From the NCBI RefSeq assembly GCF_042646085.1, contig NZ_JBHRSZ010000007.1:818948-882947 (forward strand): 64,000 nucleotides of DNA, given 5' to 3'. Positions 1 to 8,841 of this stretch are shown here, piece after piece. The translations under genes and the position numbers were made by a program. Every line of letters starts with the position of its first letter. Positions within the stretch are counted from its first letter, which is position 1. Source of the stretch: Litoribrevibacter euphylliae (lineage in GTDB: Bacteria > Pseudomonadota > Gammaproteobacteria > Pseudomonadales > Litoribrevibacteraceae). The notes beneath the pieces were generated by a model, which searched no databases, had not been told where the DNA came from, and worked only from the letters and a program-made list of their open reading frames with translations.

Positions 1-1
1 T

Positions 2-118
2 TTTACCGATGGAGATTTATATCAACGGATGTCCAAAGCGAGTATTGACGTTGTGAAGAAGAACCAAGGGGCGCTTAACTATTTGCTTGAACTGATTGAT
101 AACGAGTTAAAGAATTAG
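2..118 (+). CDS. waaA: 3-deoxy-D-manno-octulosonic acid transferase, C-terminal end (partial)
   Basis: Open frame entering from the left edge and ending at TAG 116-118; only the last 38 residues are present. The stretch containing SKASIDVVKKNQGALNYLLE resembles the C-terminal helix of WaaA/KdtA, which has a conserved NxGAL...LL pattern. WaaA is the inner-membrane-associated glycosyltransferase that adds KDO to lipid A precursor. In Pseudomonas waaA lies near tolC and thiC, which fits the neighbours here. The identification rests on a short tail plus context, so it is probable rather than certain. Confidence 0.6.
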   Translation, partial: FTDGDLYQRMSKASIDVVKKNQGALNYLLELIDNELKN

Positions 119-159
119 TTATTGATAGTTTGATTCTTGTATCTTAAAAATGTATATAC

Positions 160-191
160 AAAAAGGGGCGCTTCTCGAAGCGCCCTTTTTT
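160..191. terminator. Bidirectional rho-independent terminator between waaA and tolC
   Basis: Perfect 8-bp stem 166-173 / 178-185 (GGGCGCTT / AAGCGCCC) with a CTCG loop, an A-run on the left and a T-run on the right. It sits between two converging genes and can terminate transcription from both sides. Confidence 0.85.
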
Positions 192-212
192 GTTGGAATT
201 GACTGCTTGGGG

Positions 213-1562
213 TTATAGATTTTTGGTAACTTCCACCGTTGTTACCTTGCCACCAGTTAGCCAATTGTTGAGCTCTTCAATATCGACCTGAGCTAATTCA
301 CCAGAGACTTGCTTCAACTGGAAGTAGGCGACGATGTAGTCGTAGCGAGCGTCCGCAAGATTTCGTTGTGCTTCGTACAGATTTCGCTGAGCGATCAGCA
401 CATCAACAATGTTACGCGTTCCCACTTCGTAGCCTAGTTCTGTTGCTTCTAGTGCACTCTGGCTGGAAACAACTGACTGTTTACGCGCATCGATTCTTAA
501 CACACTGGAAGTAACTTGCGAATACAAGGTACGGGTTTGTTGTGTGATGTTTCGGTTTGCGAAGGTTAGGTTATGACGAGCTTCTTCAAGGTCTGAAGTG
601 GCTTTTCTCACAGAAGAGCTGACACCACCGCCCGCATAAAGCGGAAGGTTAAAGTTCAATGCAACGACGGTATTTTCTGGATCTGAATCAGCAAGTTGAT
701 TGTCGCCGTCGATGGTCTGTTGACCATAGCTGGCAGTTACATCAATGGTTGGGTAGTGACCAGCTTGAGACGCATCAACATTTTCTTGTGCTGCCGTTAC
801 AGCATATTGAGCTGCCGCCAATGATGGGTTCTTTTCGAGAGCCTTGGTTACCCAGTCTTGTGCTGCCGCAGGAACGGGGTTGGCAATAGGGTATTCCTGA
901 GATAATGCATCTAGGTCGGGATACATTTCACCGGTTAACTTAGTCAGATCTTCAAATGCGATATTGAGATCGTTTTGAGCAACAATACGATTAACCCGAG
1001 CACCGTCGAATGATGCTTGTGCTTCATGCACATCCGTAATCGGAATCAAGCCCACTTCAAAATGCTGTTTGGTTTGCTCTAATTGACGGCCTACCGCTTT
1101 TTCTTCCGCAATGCGAAGGGTTAAGTTCTCGTGCGCTCTCAGTACACCAATATAAGCAACGGCAGTACGAAGAGTCAGACTTTGTTGATCTGCTAGATAG
1201 GTATATTGTGCGGCTTGAGTCGAATTCTGAGCAGCTTTCCACGTGTTCCATACTGAACCATCGAACAATACCTGACGACCCTGGATATTCCACTCTGTGG
1301 TTTCACTGTCTGAATCATTAAACGGCGACGAATTTTTGGTGTCTGTATTGGAATAGCTTGCACCGAGACCGACTTGTGGGAGTAAGCTTGAAAATGCCTG
1401 TTCTTCCACTTCTTTGTTGCTGTCGAAACGTGCTTTCGAGGCAGCGATTTCTGCATCCTTAACAATAGCGTCTTGATAGATATCCACTAAGTTTGCAGAC
1501 CAGGCAGGTGCGATGCCCAAAGAAAGCAATAAAGCAGAATATTTTAAATGTCCTTTCAACAT
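213..1562 (-). CDS. tolC: TolC-family outer membrane efflux channel
   Basis: 449-aa exported protein of the outer membrane efflux protein (OEP) family, the trimeric channel that partners RND and ABC pumps and type I secretion. A signal peptide of about 22 residues ends at PAWSA. Two OEP repeats follow (roughly residues 23-220 and 230-430), with long coiled-coil helices and the family-typical LYEAQRNLADARYDYI segment near the end. The length is close to mature TolC proteins of gammaproteobacteria. It is transcribed away from thiC, as in Pseudomonas where a TolC homologue neighbours thiC. The start at 1562 gives a normal signal peptide. Confidence 0.93.
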   Translation of the reverse strand: MLKGHLKYSALLLSLGIAPAWSANLVDIYQDAIVKDAEIAASKARFDSNKEVEEQAFSSLLPQVGLGASYSNTDTKNSSPFNDSDSETTEWNIQGRQVLFDGSVWNTWKAAQNSTQAAQYTYLADQQSLTLRTAVAYIGVLRAHENLTLRIAEEKAVGRQLEQTKQHFEVGLIPITDVHEAQASFDGARVNRIVAQNDLNIAFEDLTKLTGEMYPDLDALSQEYPIANPVPAAAQDWVTKALEKNPSLAAAQYAVTAAQENVDASQAGHYPTIDVTASYGQQTIDGDNQLADSDPENTVVALNFNLPLYAGGGVSSSVRKATSDLEEARHNLTFANRNITQQTRTLYSQVTSSVLRIDARKQSVVSSQSALEATELGYEVGTRNIVDVLIAQRNLYEAQRNLADARYDYIVAYFQLKQVSGELAQVDIEELNNWLTGGKVTTVEVTKNL

Positions 1563-1968
1563 GTGATAGCGACCTTCGTTTTATGTTTGAAGTCTTGGTT
1601 AAAAATCGATCCCCGGCACAGTATATACGACTAATTGGAGTAGGCGCACTATTAACACTAAACAAATTCAAGGCATTGAATAAACAGAGGGACGACAGGG
1701 TATGGATGTTTTAGAGTCATCAAGTGAAGATGAGTTCATTTGACGGCGAAAAATTTTGTTACAGATTTTGTGGTTGTTTGCATCGCCCAGCTGTAACAAA
1801 ATAGCGCCTTTATTGGCGCAAAATTATTAGTACAAAGAAAAGAGCACAAAAAACTCTGTATAGACTACATTGGCTAAGGGGCTAATGCCGTTCATGTTTG
1901 TTTAAATAGATTTTGTTTTTGATGAGATATTTGTTTAGCGTTATCGCGATAGTTAGGAGAAGGACAGT
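1563..1968. other. Divergent tolC/thiC intergenic region with two hairpins; no TPP riboswitch seen
   Basis: About 400 bases without a credible gene. It must hold the promoters for tolC and thiC. It contains a perfect 12-bp inverted repeat (1753-1764 and 1791-1802) and immediately after it a 5-bp GC stem (1804-1808 / 1815-1819). I looked for the thi-box hallmarks (CTGAGA, ACCCTT, and the GAACCTGATC segment) ahead of thiC and did not find them. Confidence 0.6.
1753..1802. repeat. 12-bp perfect inverted repeat upstream of thiC
   Basis: ATTTTGTTACAG at 1753-1764 is exactly repeated as its complement CTGTAACAAAAT at 1791-1802, with a 26-nt loop. It could form an RNA stem in either divergent leader or be a paired operator. 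Its role is unknown. Confidence 0.7.
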
Positions 1969-3852
1969 ATGAGTGCAATTCCAGAAGAGTTTCTTAGTAA
2001 GACCGCCAAGGTAGACGAGGCGTCTATCCAGCCTTTTCCTAATTCTCGGAAGATTTATGTCGAAGGTTCACGTGCAGATATTCAGGTGCCAATGCGCGAA
2101 ATTTCTTTGGCTGATACACCAACCGATTTCGGTGGTGAGAAAAATGATCCTGTTGTTGTTTACGATACATCTGGTCCTTACACCGATCCGAAAGTAACGA
2201 TTGATGTTCAGAAAGGATTGCCTGAAGTTCGTACCGCATGGGTTGAAGAGCGTAACGATACTGAGCTTCTAGAAAACTTTAGCTCAGAATATTGTCGAGA
2301 ACGCATGTCAGATGAGTCTTTGGATTCATTACGTTTCGACCTAAAGCGTCAGCCACGTAAAGCAAGACCAGGCAAGAACGTGACGCAATTGCACTATGCC
2401 CGTCAAGGGATTGTAACCCCTGAAATGGAATACATTGCGATTCGCGAGAACAGTAAACTGCAAGCATTAAAAGCGTCTGATTTACTTAAACAGCAGCATC
2501 CAGGCCAATCGTTTGGAGCGAATATCCCCGAAGAAATTACTCCTGAGTTTGTGCGTGATGAAGTGGCACGCGGTCGTGCCATTATTCCTGCAAACATTAA
2601 CCACCCTGAAGTTGAACCTATGATTATCGGTCGTAACTTCTTGGTGAAGATCAATGGCAACATTGGTAACTCGGCACTGGGTTCTTCGATTGATGAAGAA
2701 GTAGAAAAGCTAACCTGGGGTACTCGCTGGGGTGCCGACACGGTAATGGACTTATCCACAGGTAAGAACATTCATGAAACGCGTGAGTGGATTATCCGTA
2801 ATTCACATGTGCCAATTGGTACCGTACCGATTTATCAAGCGTTGGAAAAAGTAAATGGGGTTGCCGAAGACCTGACTTGGGAAGTATTCCGAGATACTCT
2901 GATTGAGCAGGCAGAACAAGGTGTTGATTACTTCACTATTCACGCTGGTGTATTGCTGCGTTATGTACCTATGACGGCGAAGCGCGTTACCGGTATCGTA
3001 TCCCGTGGTGGTTCGATCATGGCGAAATGGTGCTTGGCGCATCACAAAGAAAACTTCCTTTATACTCACTTCGAAGAAATCTGCGAGATCTGTAAAGCGT
3101 ACGATGTTTCATTCTCACTGGGTGACGGTTTGCGTCCGGGTTCTGTTGCCGATGCAAACGACGAAGCGCAATTTGGTGAGTTAGAAACGTTGGGTGAATT
3201 AACCAAGATTGCTTGGAAACACGATGTTCAGGTGATGATCGAAGGCCCTGGTCACGTGCCTATGCACCTAATCAAAGAGAACATGGATAAGCAACTTCGC
3301 GAGTGTGACGAAGCGCCGTTCTATACCTTAGGGCCTTTGACTACCGATATTGCCCCTGGTTATGACCACATTACCTCTGGTATTGGTGCGGCCATGATCG
3401 GTTGGTATGGCTGTGCCATGTTGTGCTACGTCACGCCGAAAGAACATTTGGGTCTTCCAGATAAAGACGATGTGAAGACTGGGATTATTACCTACAAGCT
3501 TGCTGCACATGCGGCTGACTTGGCTAAGGGGCATCCTGGCGCTCAGATTCGTGATAATGCTCTGTCCAAGGCTCGTTTCGAATTCCGTTGGGAAGATCAG
3601 TTCAACCTAGCGTTGGACCCGGATACAGCACGCTCTTACCACGATGAAACGCTTCCTAAAGAGTCGGCCAAAGTTGCGCACTTCTGTTCAATGTGCGGAC
3701 CTAAGTTCTGTTCGATGAAGATTTCCCAGGAAGTTCGTGATTACGCAGCAGAAAACCGCATTGATACCGTCGATGTTGCTTTGGAACAAGGCATGGAAGA
3801 AAAAGCCAGTGAGTTTAAGGAACAGGGCAGCCAGCTTTACCATAAGGTATAA
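1969..3852 (+). CDS. thiC: Phosphomethylpyrimidine synthase ThiC
   Basis: 627-aa radical-SAM enzyme that rearranges aminoimidazole ribotide to HMP phosphate, the pyrimidine half of thiamine. The C-terminal CxxCx4C cluster-binding motif (CSMCGPKFC, Cys573, Cys576, Cys581) is intact, as are the conserved blocks SRGGS and GPGHVP. The length is close to the family norm for gammaproteobacteria (about 630 aa). A strong ribosome site (GGAGAAGGA) precedes ATG 1969. No other thi gene is next to it and no TPP riboswitch is visible, so its control is unclear. A terminator follows at 3875. Confidence 0.97.
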   Translation: MSAIPEEFLSKTAKVDEASIQPFPNSRKIYVEGSRADIQVPMREISLADTPTDFGGEKNDPVVVYDTSGPYTDPKVTIDVQKGLPEVRTAWVEERNDTELLENFSSEYCRERMSDESLDSLRFDLKRQPRKARPGKNVTQLHYARQGIVTPEMEYIAIRENSKLQALKASDLLKQQHPGQSFGANIPEEITPEFVRDEVARGRAIIPANINHPEVEPMIIGRNFLVKINGNIGNSALGSSIDEEVEKLTWGTRWGADTVMDLSTGKNIHETREWIIRNSHVPIGTVPIYQALEKVNGVAEDLTWEVFRDTLIEQAEQGVDYFTIHAGVLLRYVPMTAKRVTGIVSRGGSIMAKWCLAHHKENFLYTHFEEICEICKAYDVSFSLGDGLRPGSVADANDEAQFGELETLGELTKIAWKHDVQVMIEGPGHVPMHLIKENMDKQLRECDEAPFYTLGPLTTDIAPGYDHITSGIGAAMIGWYGCAMLCYVTPKEHLGLPDKDDVKTGIITYKLAAHAADLAKGHPGAQIRDNALSKARFEFRWEDQFNLALDPDTARSYHDETLPKESAKVAHFCSMCGPKFCSMKISQEVRDYAAENRIDTVDVALEQGMEEKASEFKEQGSQLYHKV

Positions 3853-3874
3853 TTAGAGCTAGATGCGTAAAGGT

Positions 3875-3901
3875 AGGGCCAGCGAATGCTGGCCTTATTT
3901 G
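3875..3901 (+). terminator. Hairpin terminator after thiC
   Basis: Stem GGCCAGC 3877-3883 / GCTGGCC 3888-3894 with a GAAT loop, followed by TTATTTG. It lies 24 bases after the thiC stop codon. Confidence 0.7.
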
Positions 3902-3971
3902 TTTATCAAGTATTTATATTTTGCAGATCGCTATTGTGATAATGAACGGTGTGCACAGGAGAACAAAGGAA

Positions 3972-4580
3972 ATGTCTCAATTTTCAACCATGACCAGCGA
4001 TGATGTGGAAATTCTGGAGAAAACACCAGGGTATCAGGGCTTTTTCAATTTAAACGTCTATCGTTTACGCCATAGGTTGTTTGAAGGTGGATGGAGTGAG
4101 GTCATCACCAGAGAGCTGTTCGAACGCGGTCATGCAGTGGGCGTGTTATTACATGATCCGAAACAAGATTGTATTTTGATGGTTGAACAGTTCCGCCTCG
4201 GCGTTGCGGTTGCGGACAAGGGCGATACTCCTTGGGCTTTGGAAATTGTTGCAGGCATGTTAGATAAGAACAAACCTGCGGAAGAGGTCGCACGAATAGA
4301 AGCCATGGAAGAGGCGCATTGTGAGGTAGATGAGTTAGAGCATATCCACGATTATTACTCTTCTACTGGTGGTACCTCTGAACATATCCAGATTTTCTAT
4401 GGCACCATTGATTCCTCTGGTTTGCATGGCCGAATTGCTGGTCTCGATGAAGAATCGGAAGACATTAAAGTCCACCTGATTCCAACGAGTGAGGTTGCCC
4501 CCTTATTGAAGTCAGGACGAGTGAATAACGCCATGGCGTTGATTGCATTGCAGTGGTTTTTACTGAATAAGTACAATTAA
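3972..4580 (+). CDS. nudF: ADP-ribose pyrophosphatase-like Nudix protein (NudF) with a changed Nudix box
   Basis: 202-aa Nudix protein in the conserved nudF-yqiB-cpdA-yqiA-parE order, where NudF hydrolyses ADP-ribose to AMP and ribose 5-phosphate. ATG 3972 is chosen because AGGAG lies 10 bases upstream; an in-frame start at 3921 lacks such a site. The Nudix box is recognisable (GMLDKNK..., EVARIEAMEEAHC), and the metal-binding EE pair is kept. However, three consensus positions differ: Glu of GX5E is Lys, the Arg before EA is Ile, and the Gly after EEA is His. The SPGGTSE-like loop is STGGTSE. Activity may be altered; substrate assignment rests on synteny. Confidence 0.85.
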   Translation: MSQFSTMTSDDVEILEKTPGYQGFFNLNVYRLRHRLFEGGWSEVITRELFERGHAVGVLLHDPKQDCILMVEQFRLGVAVADKGDTPWALEIVAGMLDKNKPAEEVARIEAMEEAHCEVDELEHIHDYYSSTGGTSEHIQIFYGTIDSSGLHGRIAGLDEESEDIKVHLIPTSEVAPLLKSGRVNNAMALIALQWFLLNKYN

Positions 4581-4694
4581 CCGTAGAGCTGAGGTTGCAT
4601 GTTTAATGTGTCTCTGGTTCTGCTGCAATGTTAAATACAGGTTAGACTTAGGGGAGTGAGGCTGGTTTTAAGGCCTTGTTAAGAAGAGGTGAGA

Positions 4695-5153
4695 ATGAAT
4701 AGATCGAAACGTTATATTCCTGATTTGGTAGAGCAATCTTCTCAGTGCGAGCGTAATTATTTAAAGCTGATGAAATTGATGCCCTCTTTTGATGAGCAGG
4801 ACGTTTATCGCTATGAACTTCATTCGGAACAAGGCGAGTTAGGCGGCCTTCAAATCAAAGTGGCGGAACGTTTCAAATACACCGCAACGGTGGAAGTGAC
4901 TCAGTTGGTGGATTTAGGCGAATGGTTACCAGCGCCCACTATGTTGGTGCGTATTTATCATGATGCGCGTATGGCCGAAGTCATTGCCTATCAGAATAAA
5001 CGTCGCTTTAAGGGAACCTATGAATACCCTAACGATGATATGCACCACAAAGATGAGAAGTGTCAGCTTAACCGTTTTTTAGGTCAATGGTTGAACTATT
5101 GTATGGATCATGGCTGCCATCTTGATTCTTTCTCTAACTTTTTATCCGCTTAA
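4695..5153 (+). CDS. yqiB: DUF1249 family protein YqiB
   Basis: 152-aa soluble protein of the DUF1249 family, function unknown. It has the typical start (RYIPDLxxQSSQCERNYLKLMKLMP) and the conserved segments VTQL and MLVRIYHDARMAEV near the middle. It sits between nudF and cpdA exactly as in Escherichia coli and many gammaproteobacteria, which is the main support for the name. ATG 4695 is preferred because GAGG ends 5 bases upstream; a GTG two codons earlier is in frame but overlaps that site. The gene order suggests co-expression with nudF, about 115 bases upstream. Confidence 0.9.
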   Translation: MNRSKRYIPDLVEQSSQCERNYLKLMKLMPSFDEQDVYRYELHSEQGELGGLQIKVAERFKYTATVEVTQLVDLGEWLPAPTMLVRIYHDARMAEVIAYQNKRRFKGTYEYPNDDMHHKDEKCQLNRFLGQWLNYCMDHGCHLDSFSNFLSA

Positions 5154-5387
5154 GCCCCGTCTTTTACGACAAATAACCTTCTCTAAAGTGTTACGCACTG
5201 TTATTTTGTGAGTTATCTATCATTTATTAGTGTTTAACAAACGTTATAGTTAGACTGTCTATAATTAAAATAAATTACATTTGTAACTGTTTGTCGTTAA
5301 TGACTGCTATACATAATATTTTGATCGAATGCTTTTTGAGCAAGCAAATAGTGAACAAACAGTCTGTTGGCCAAGGAGAGAAGGTTA

Positions 5388-6179
5388 GTGGTAGCTGATC
5401 GCGTCCGAATCGTGCAAATTACGGACTCGCATTTATTCAAAAGCACAGATGGCGATTTGCTGGGTATGAAAACCGAGCATAGTCTTGACTGTGTTGTGTC
5501 CTTGGTTCGTCAAAAAACTACAGAGTTTGATGTGGTACTTGCTACTGGGGATATTTCCCAGGACGGCTCCATCGAAAGCTACCAGAGAATGCGTAATAAG
5601 CTTGAAAGCTTTGGTGTGCCATTTTACTGGCTGTCTGGTAATCACGATCAGAACGACGTTATCTCTCAGGCCAGTGCTGGTACTAATGCCCTTCAGAAGG
5701 TAATTGATTATGAGCATTGGCGAATTGTCATGCTCGATTCCTCTGTTACAGAACAAGTGCACGGCTATCTCCAACAGAAAGAATTGGATACTCTCAAAGA
5801 TGCGTTGGAAACTACCGATAAGCATGTATTGGTATGCTTCCACCACCACCCGATTAATGTAGGCGCGCGCTGGATCGACAACATCGGTGTGAAGAACGCA
5901 TCGGACTTTATGGAAACCATTAAAGGTTACGATCAGGTAAAAGGCGTCTTGTGGGGGCATGTGCATCAGGAAGTTGATGAACATCAGGATGGTCGACGAT
6001 TGCTGGCTTCTCCCTCAACCTGCATTCAATTTACTAAACATTCAGATGAATTTTCCGTAGACACCTTATCACCGGGCTATCGATATTTAGAACTGCTGGC
6101 TGATGGCTCTATTGAAACGCAGGTTCATCGTGTCACTGGTGTTGAGTTCACTATCGACTATTCTATTAAAGGGTACTAG
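5388..6179 (+). CDS. cpdA: 3',5'-cyclic AMP phosphodiesterase CpdA
   Basis: 263-aa class III metallophosphoesterase that hydrolyses cAMP in the cytoplasm and so tunes CRP signalling. All metal-binding motifs are present in order: DSH near residue 14, GD (ATGDIS), GNHD, the HHHP block and GHVH. GTG 5388 is chosen as the start because AGGAG (5374-5378) lies 9 bases upstream; the longer TTG start at 5367 would place the ribosome site inside the gene. Length is close to the 275 aa of the E. coli enzyme. A gap of about 230 AT-rich bases after yqiB suggests a promoter of its own. Confidence 0.92.
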   Translation: MVADRVRIVQITDSHLFKSTDGDLLGMKTEHSLDCVVSLVRQKTTEFDVVLATGDISQDGSIESYQRMRNKLESFGVPFYWLSGNHDQNDVISQASAGTNALQKVIDYEHWRIVMLDSSVTEQVHGYLQQKELDTLKDALETTDKHVLVCFHHHPINVGARWIDNIGVKNASDFMETIKGYDQVKGVLWGHVHQEVDEHQDGRRLLASPSTCIQFTKHSDEFSVDTLSPGYRYLELLADGSIETQVHRVTGVEFTIDYSIKGY

Positions 6180-6220
6180 TAAGTCTTCTTGATGTGATAA
6201 GAGGTAGGAGGAAGCCCTGA

Positions 6221-6823
6221 ATGTCGTCATTGATTTATATCCACGGCTTTAACAGTTCGCCGGAATCCACAAAGGCCAAGATTATTGGTAACTCCTTGAG
6301 TGTATTGGGGTTTGATTCTGACAGTTACATTGTTCCTAATTTGGCGTATGAGCCTGATCAGGCCATAGCGTCCTTAGTTGATTGCATTGAAACCCTGAAA
6401 GCCCGTGGCGAAGAAATCTATCTTATCGGTAGTTCCTTGGGGGGATATTACGCCACCTACCTGGCTGCCAAATATCAGCTAAAAACTGTGCTGATTAACC
6501 CTGCGGTTAAACCTTATGAGTTGTTAGTGGATTATCTGGGGTCGAATAAAAATATCTACACCGGCGATGAGTATGAAATTACTCAAGATCACATGGCGCA
6601 GTTAAAAGCGCTCGATATTGATGAATTAGCTTCGCCTGAGGATGTTCTGTTATTGGTTCAAACTGACGATGAAACCCTTGATTACCACCAGGCTACGGAT
6701 AAGTTTTGGCAATCGCCTTCCGTTATTGAATATGGCGGAAATCACAGCTTTGATGATTTTCCGACTAAACTGCTATTAATAAAACAGTTTTTTCAGGCAT
6801 CACCCCGCGAAGCGTTATCTTAA
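6221..6823 (+). CDS. yqiA: YqiA-type alpha/beta-hydrolase (esterase)
   Basis: 200-aa single-domain alpha/beta hydrolase of the UPF0227/YqiA family. The N-terminal strand with YIHGFNSSPxSTKA and the nucleophile elbow GSSLGG are typical; a late Asp and the GGNHSF histidine complete a likely Ser-Asp-His triad. The E. coli protein hydrolyses acyl-CoA and short esters, but a physiological substrate is not established. It lies 41 bases after cpdA with an AGGAGG-type ribosome site and 15 bases before the sensor kinase, so the three are probably co-transcribed. Confidence 0.92.
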   Translation: MSSLIYIHGFNSSPESTKAKIIGNSLSVLGFDSDSYIVPNLAYEPDQAIASLVDCIETLKARGEEIYLIGSSLGGYYATYLAAKYQLKTVLINPAVKPYELLVDYLGSNKNIYTGDEYEITQDHMAQLKALDIDELASPEDVLLLVQTDDETLDYHQATDKFWQSPSVIEYGGNHSFDDFPTKLLLIKQFFQASPREALS

Positions 6824-6838
6824 GGAAGAGTTACCACA

Positions 6839-8611
6839 GTGATAAGCCAACATTCATTGCCGAATTTTCCGCTTGAGATACAAGGCAATTGCCTTGCTGG
6901 TTCTACATTGTTCTCTTCTAATGCAGACGATCAATTAGTATTTGCTGATCATCTTGAAACGACGGAAGACGATGGTGAATTAGTCATCAAAGAACCATGG
7001 CAGGTATTGATTGTGGATGATGATAGCGATGTTCATCAGATCACTCGTCTTGCGCTGCGTTCGTTCAGTTTTGAAGGACGCTCACTGGTTCTTGACAGTG
7101 TGTACAGTGCGGAAGAAGCGCGCCAAGTCTTATCTAAGCCAAACAAGTACGCGGCTATTTTGCTGGACGTGGTGATGGAAAGTGATGACGCTGGCTTACA
7201 GTTGGTGAACTTCATTCGCAACGAGCTTCAGGATCATAATGTCCGGATCATTATTCGTACCGGCCAACCTGGATTGGCGCCGGCGGATCGGGTCTACATC
7301 GAATACGACATTAATGATTATGTCGCCAAAACCGAATTAACCGCCAACAAACTGTCCTTAGTGGTGTTGGGCGCGTTACGTTCATTTCGGGATATTAAAG
7401 CGGCTCAAGAACTGCAGTCTCAGCTTCATCAAATGGAGCAGGAATCTGAAGCTGCGAAAGCCGCATCCCAGGCAAAATCCCAGTTTCTTGCGCATATGAG
7501 TCATGAAATCCGCACGCCGCTCAATGGTGTGATTGGTATGTTGGATTTGTTGAGGCAGACTCAGCTGACCGAAGAGCAGGATTACTTCGCTCGAATCATT
7601 GATAAATCCGCTCATTCACTGCTGAGTGTGGTGAATGACATTCTGGATTTCAAAAAGATTGAAGCCGGTAAATTGGAATTGGATGAAGTCACGTTTTCAT
7701 TGCAAGATATGCTTGATGACGTACAGGCGACCTTTTATGCGCCCTTGCATCATAATAAGCTGTCTCTGACCGTCCGTATCGCCGACAACGTCCCGCCGAA
7801 ACTGGTCGGCGATGAGATTCGCATCAAACAGATTCTGATTAACCTCATTGGTAATGCTATTAAATTCACGCCTGAACAGGGGCATATTTCTTTGGCGTTG
7901 TCAGGTGTGGCGGATTTGGCTGCTAAACGTTTCCAACTGGAAATCTCTGTGGCGGATACCGGGATTGGCATGACGGAAGAGCAGCAGAAAAACTTGTTCA
8001 GCCCGTTCTCGCAAGCTGATACTTCCACCACTAGAGAGTTTGGTGGTACGGGTCTTGGTCTCGACATTTCCCGTCAACTGGCTGAAATGATGAAAGGTGG
8101 CATCAACCTTGAGAGTACCAAAGATAAGGGCTCGACCTTTATTGTGTCATTGAGTCTCGGTTGTTTGGACTTTGAAATGAGAGAAGTCACAGAGTTATCC
8201 TCAGTGGAAGACGGTGTGCAAGAAGGGCCGCTACAGATCTTGGTTGCTGAAGATGACCTGACTAACCAGAAAGTGATTCGGGCAATGTTGGCCAAGTTAG
8301 GCCATGACGTCACTATCGTCGAGAACGGTACGGAAGTGGAGCCTGCACTCAAGCAAACCGATTTTGATGTTATTATGATGGATTACCACATGCCTGAAAT
8401 GGATGGCATTACTGCGACTAAACTGTTGAGAGCGAAACCTGAATTTCTTGATCTTCCTATTGTGGCCTTAACTGCCGCCACTTCCACAGAAGAGCGCGAT
8501 CGTTGTCTTAAAGCAGGGATGAATGATTTCCTGACCAAACCTTATACCTTGGATGGTCTATCGAAAGTGCTTGGTAAGATCAACCGTGGGAAGCGGATCA
8601 GTACACATTGA
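6839..8611 (+). CDS. Soluble hybrid sensor kinase (REC-HisKA-HATPase-REC)
   Basis: 590-aa cytoplasmic protein with no membrane segment. Order: a leader of about 50 residues; a receiver domain (LIVDDDSDVHQ, phospho-acceptor Asp110, RTGQPG); a HisKA domain with His222 in SHEIRTPLNG; an HATPase domain with N box NLIGNAIKFT, G1 ADTGIGM, F box and G2 GGTGLGL; and a second receiver (VAEDDLTNQKV, Asp515 in MMDYHMPEMDG, late Lys in TKPY). There is no HPt domain. The first receiver resembles those that precede DUF3369 domains. GTG 6839 has AAGGAAG upstream. The gene interrupts the usual yqiA-parE adjacency; its input signal and partner regulator are unknown. Confidence 0.9.
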   Translation: MISQHSLPNFPLEIQGNCLAGSTLFSSNADDQLVFADHLETTEDDGELVIKEPWQVLIVDDDSDVHQITRLALRSFSFEGRSLVLDSVYSAEEARQVLSKPNKYAAILLDVVMESDDAGLQLVNFIRNELQDHNVRIIIRTGQPGLAPADRVYIEYDINDYVAKTELTANKLSLVVLGALRSFRDIKAAQELQSQLHQMEQESEAAKAASQAKSQFLAHMSHEIRTPLNGVIGMLDLLRQTQLTEEQDYFARIIDKSAHSLLSVVNDILDFKKIEAGKLELDEVTFSLQDMLDDVQATFYAPLHHNKLSLTVRIADNVPPKLVGDEIRIKQILINLIGNAIKFTPEQGHISLALSGVADLAAKRFQLEISVADTGIGMTEEQQKNLFSPFSQADTSTTREFGGTGLGLDISRQLAEMMKGGINLESTKDKGSTFIVSLSLGCLDFEMREVTELSSVEDGVQEGPLQILVAEDDLTNQKVIRAMLAKLGHDVTIVENGTEVEPALKQTDFDVIMMDYHMPEMDGITATKLLRAKPEFLDLPIVALTAATSTEERDRCLKAGMNDFLTKPYTLDGLSKVLGKINRGKRISTH

Positions 8612-8841
8612 ACCGGATGTTGAGCGCACCAAATACTGATCCGGTCATTGAGGTGTTTCACTGATATACCTCTATTTCTTTTTAAAGCAAGAAATTGCTA
8701 GTATCTCCTTTGGAAATTATCTAAGGTAAAGCGCACTTTATCTCTCGGACAGTCGATGACGACTGATCTGCTGATTGTCGACTTGTTCAGCTTTTAAGCG
8801 TGCCTTAGAAGATAAATAGAATAGCTAAGCAAAGAGTTCTT

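Noticed and set aside
1860..1968. Possible TPP riboswitch before thiC
   Set aside because: The conserved thi-box segments were not found on reading the leader.
5433..5984. Minus-strand open frame of 183 codons
   Set aside because: Lies wholly inside cpdA, whose metallophosphoesterase motifs are intact on the plus strand.
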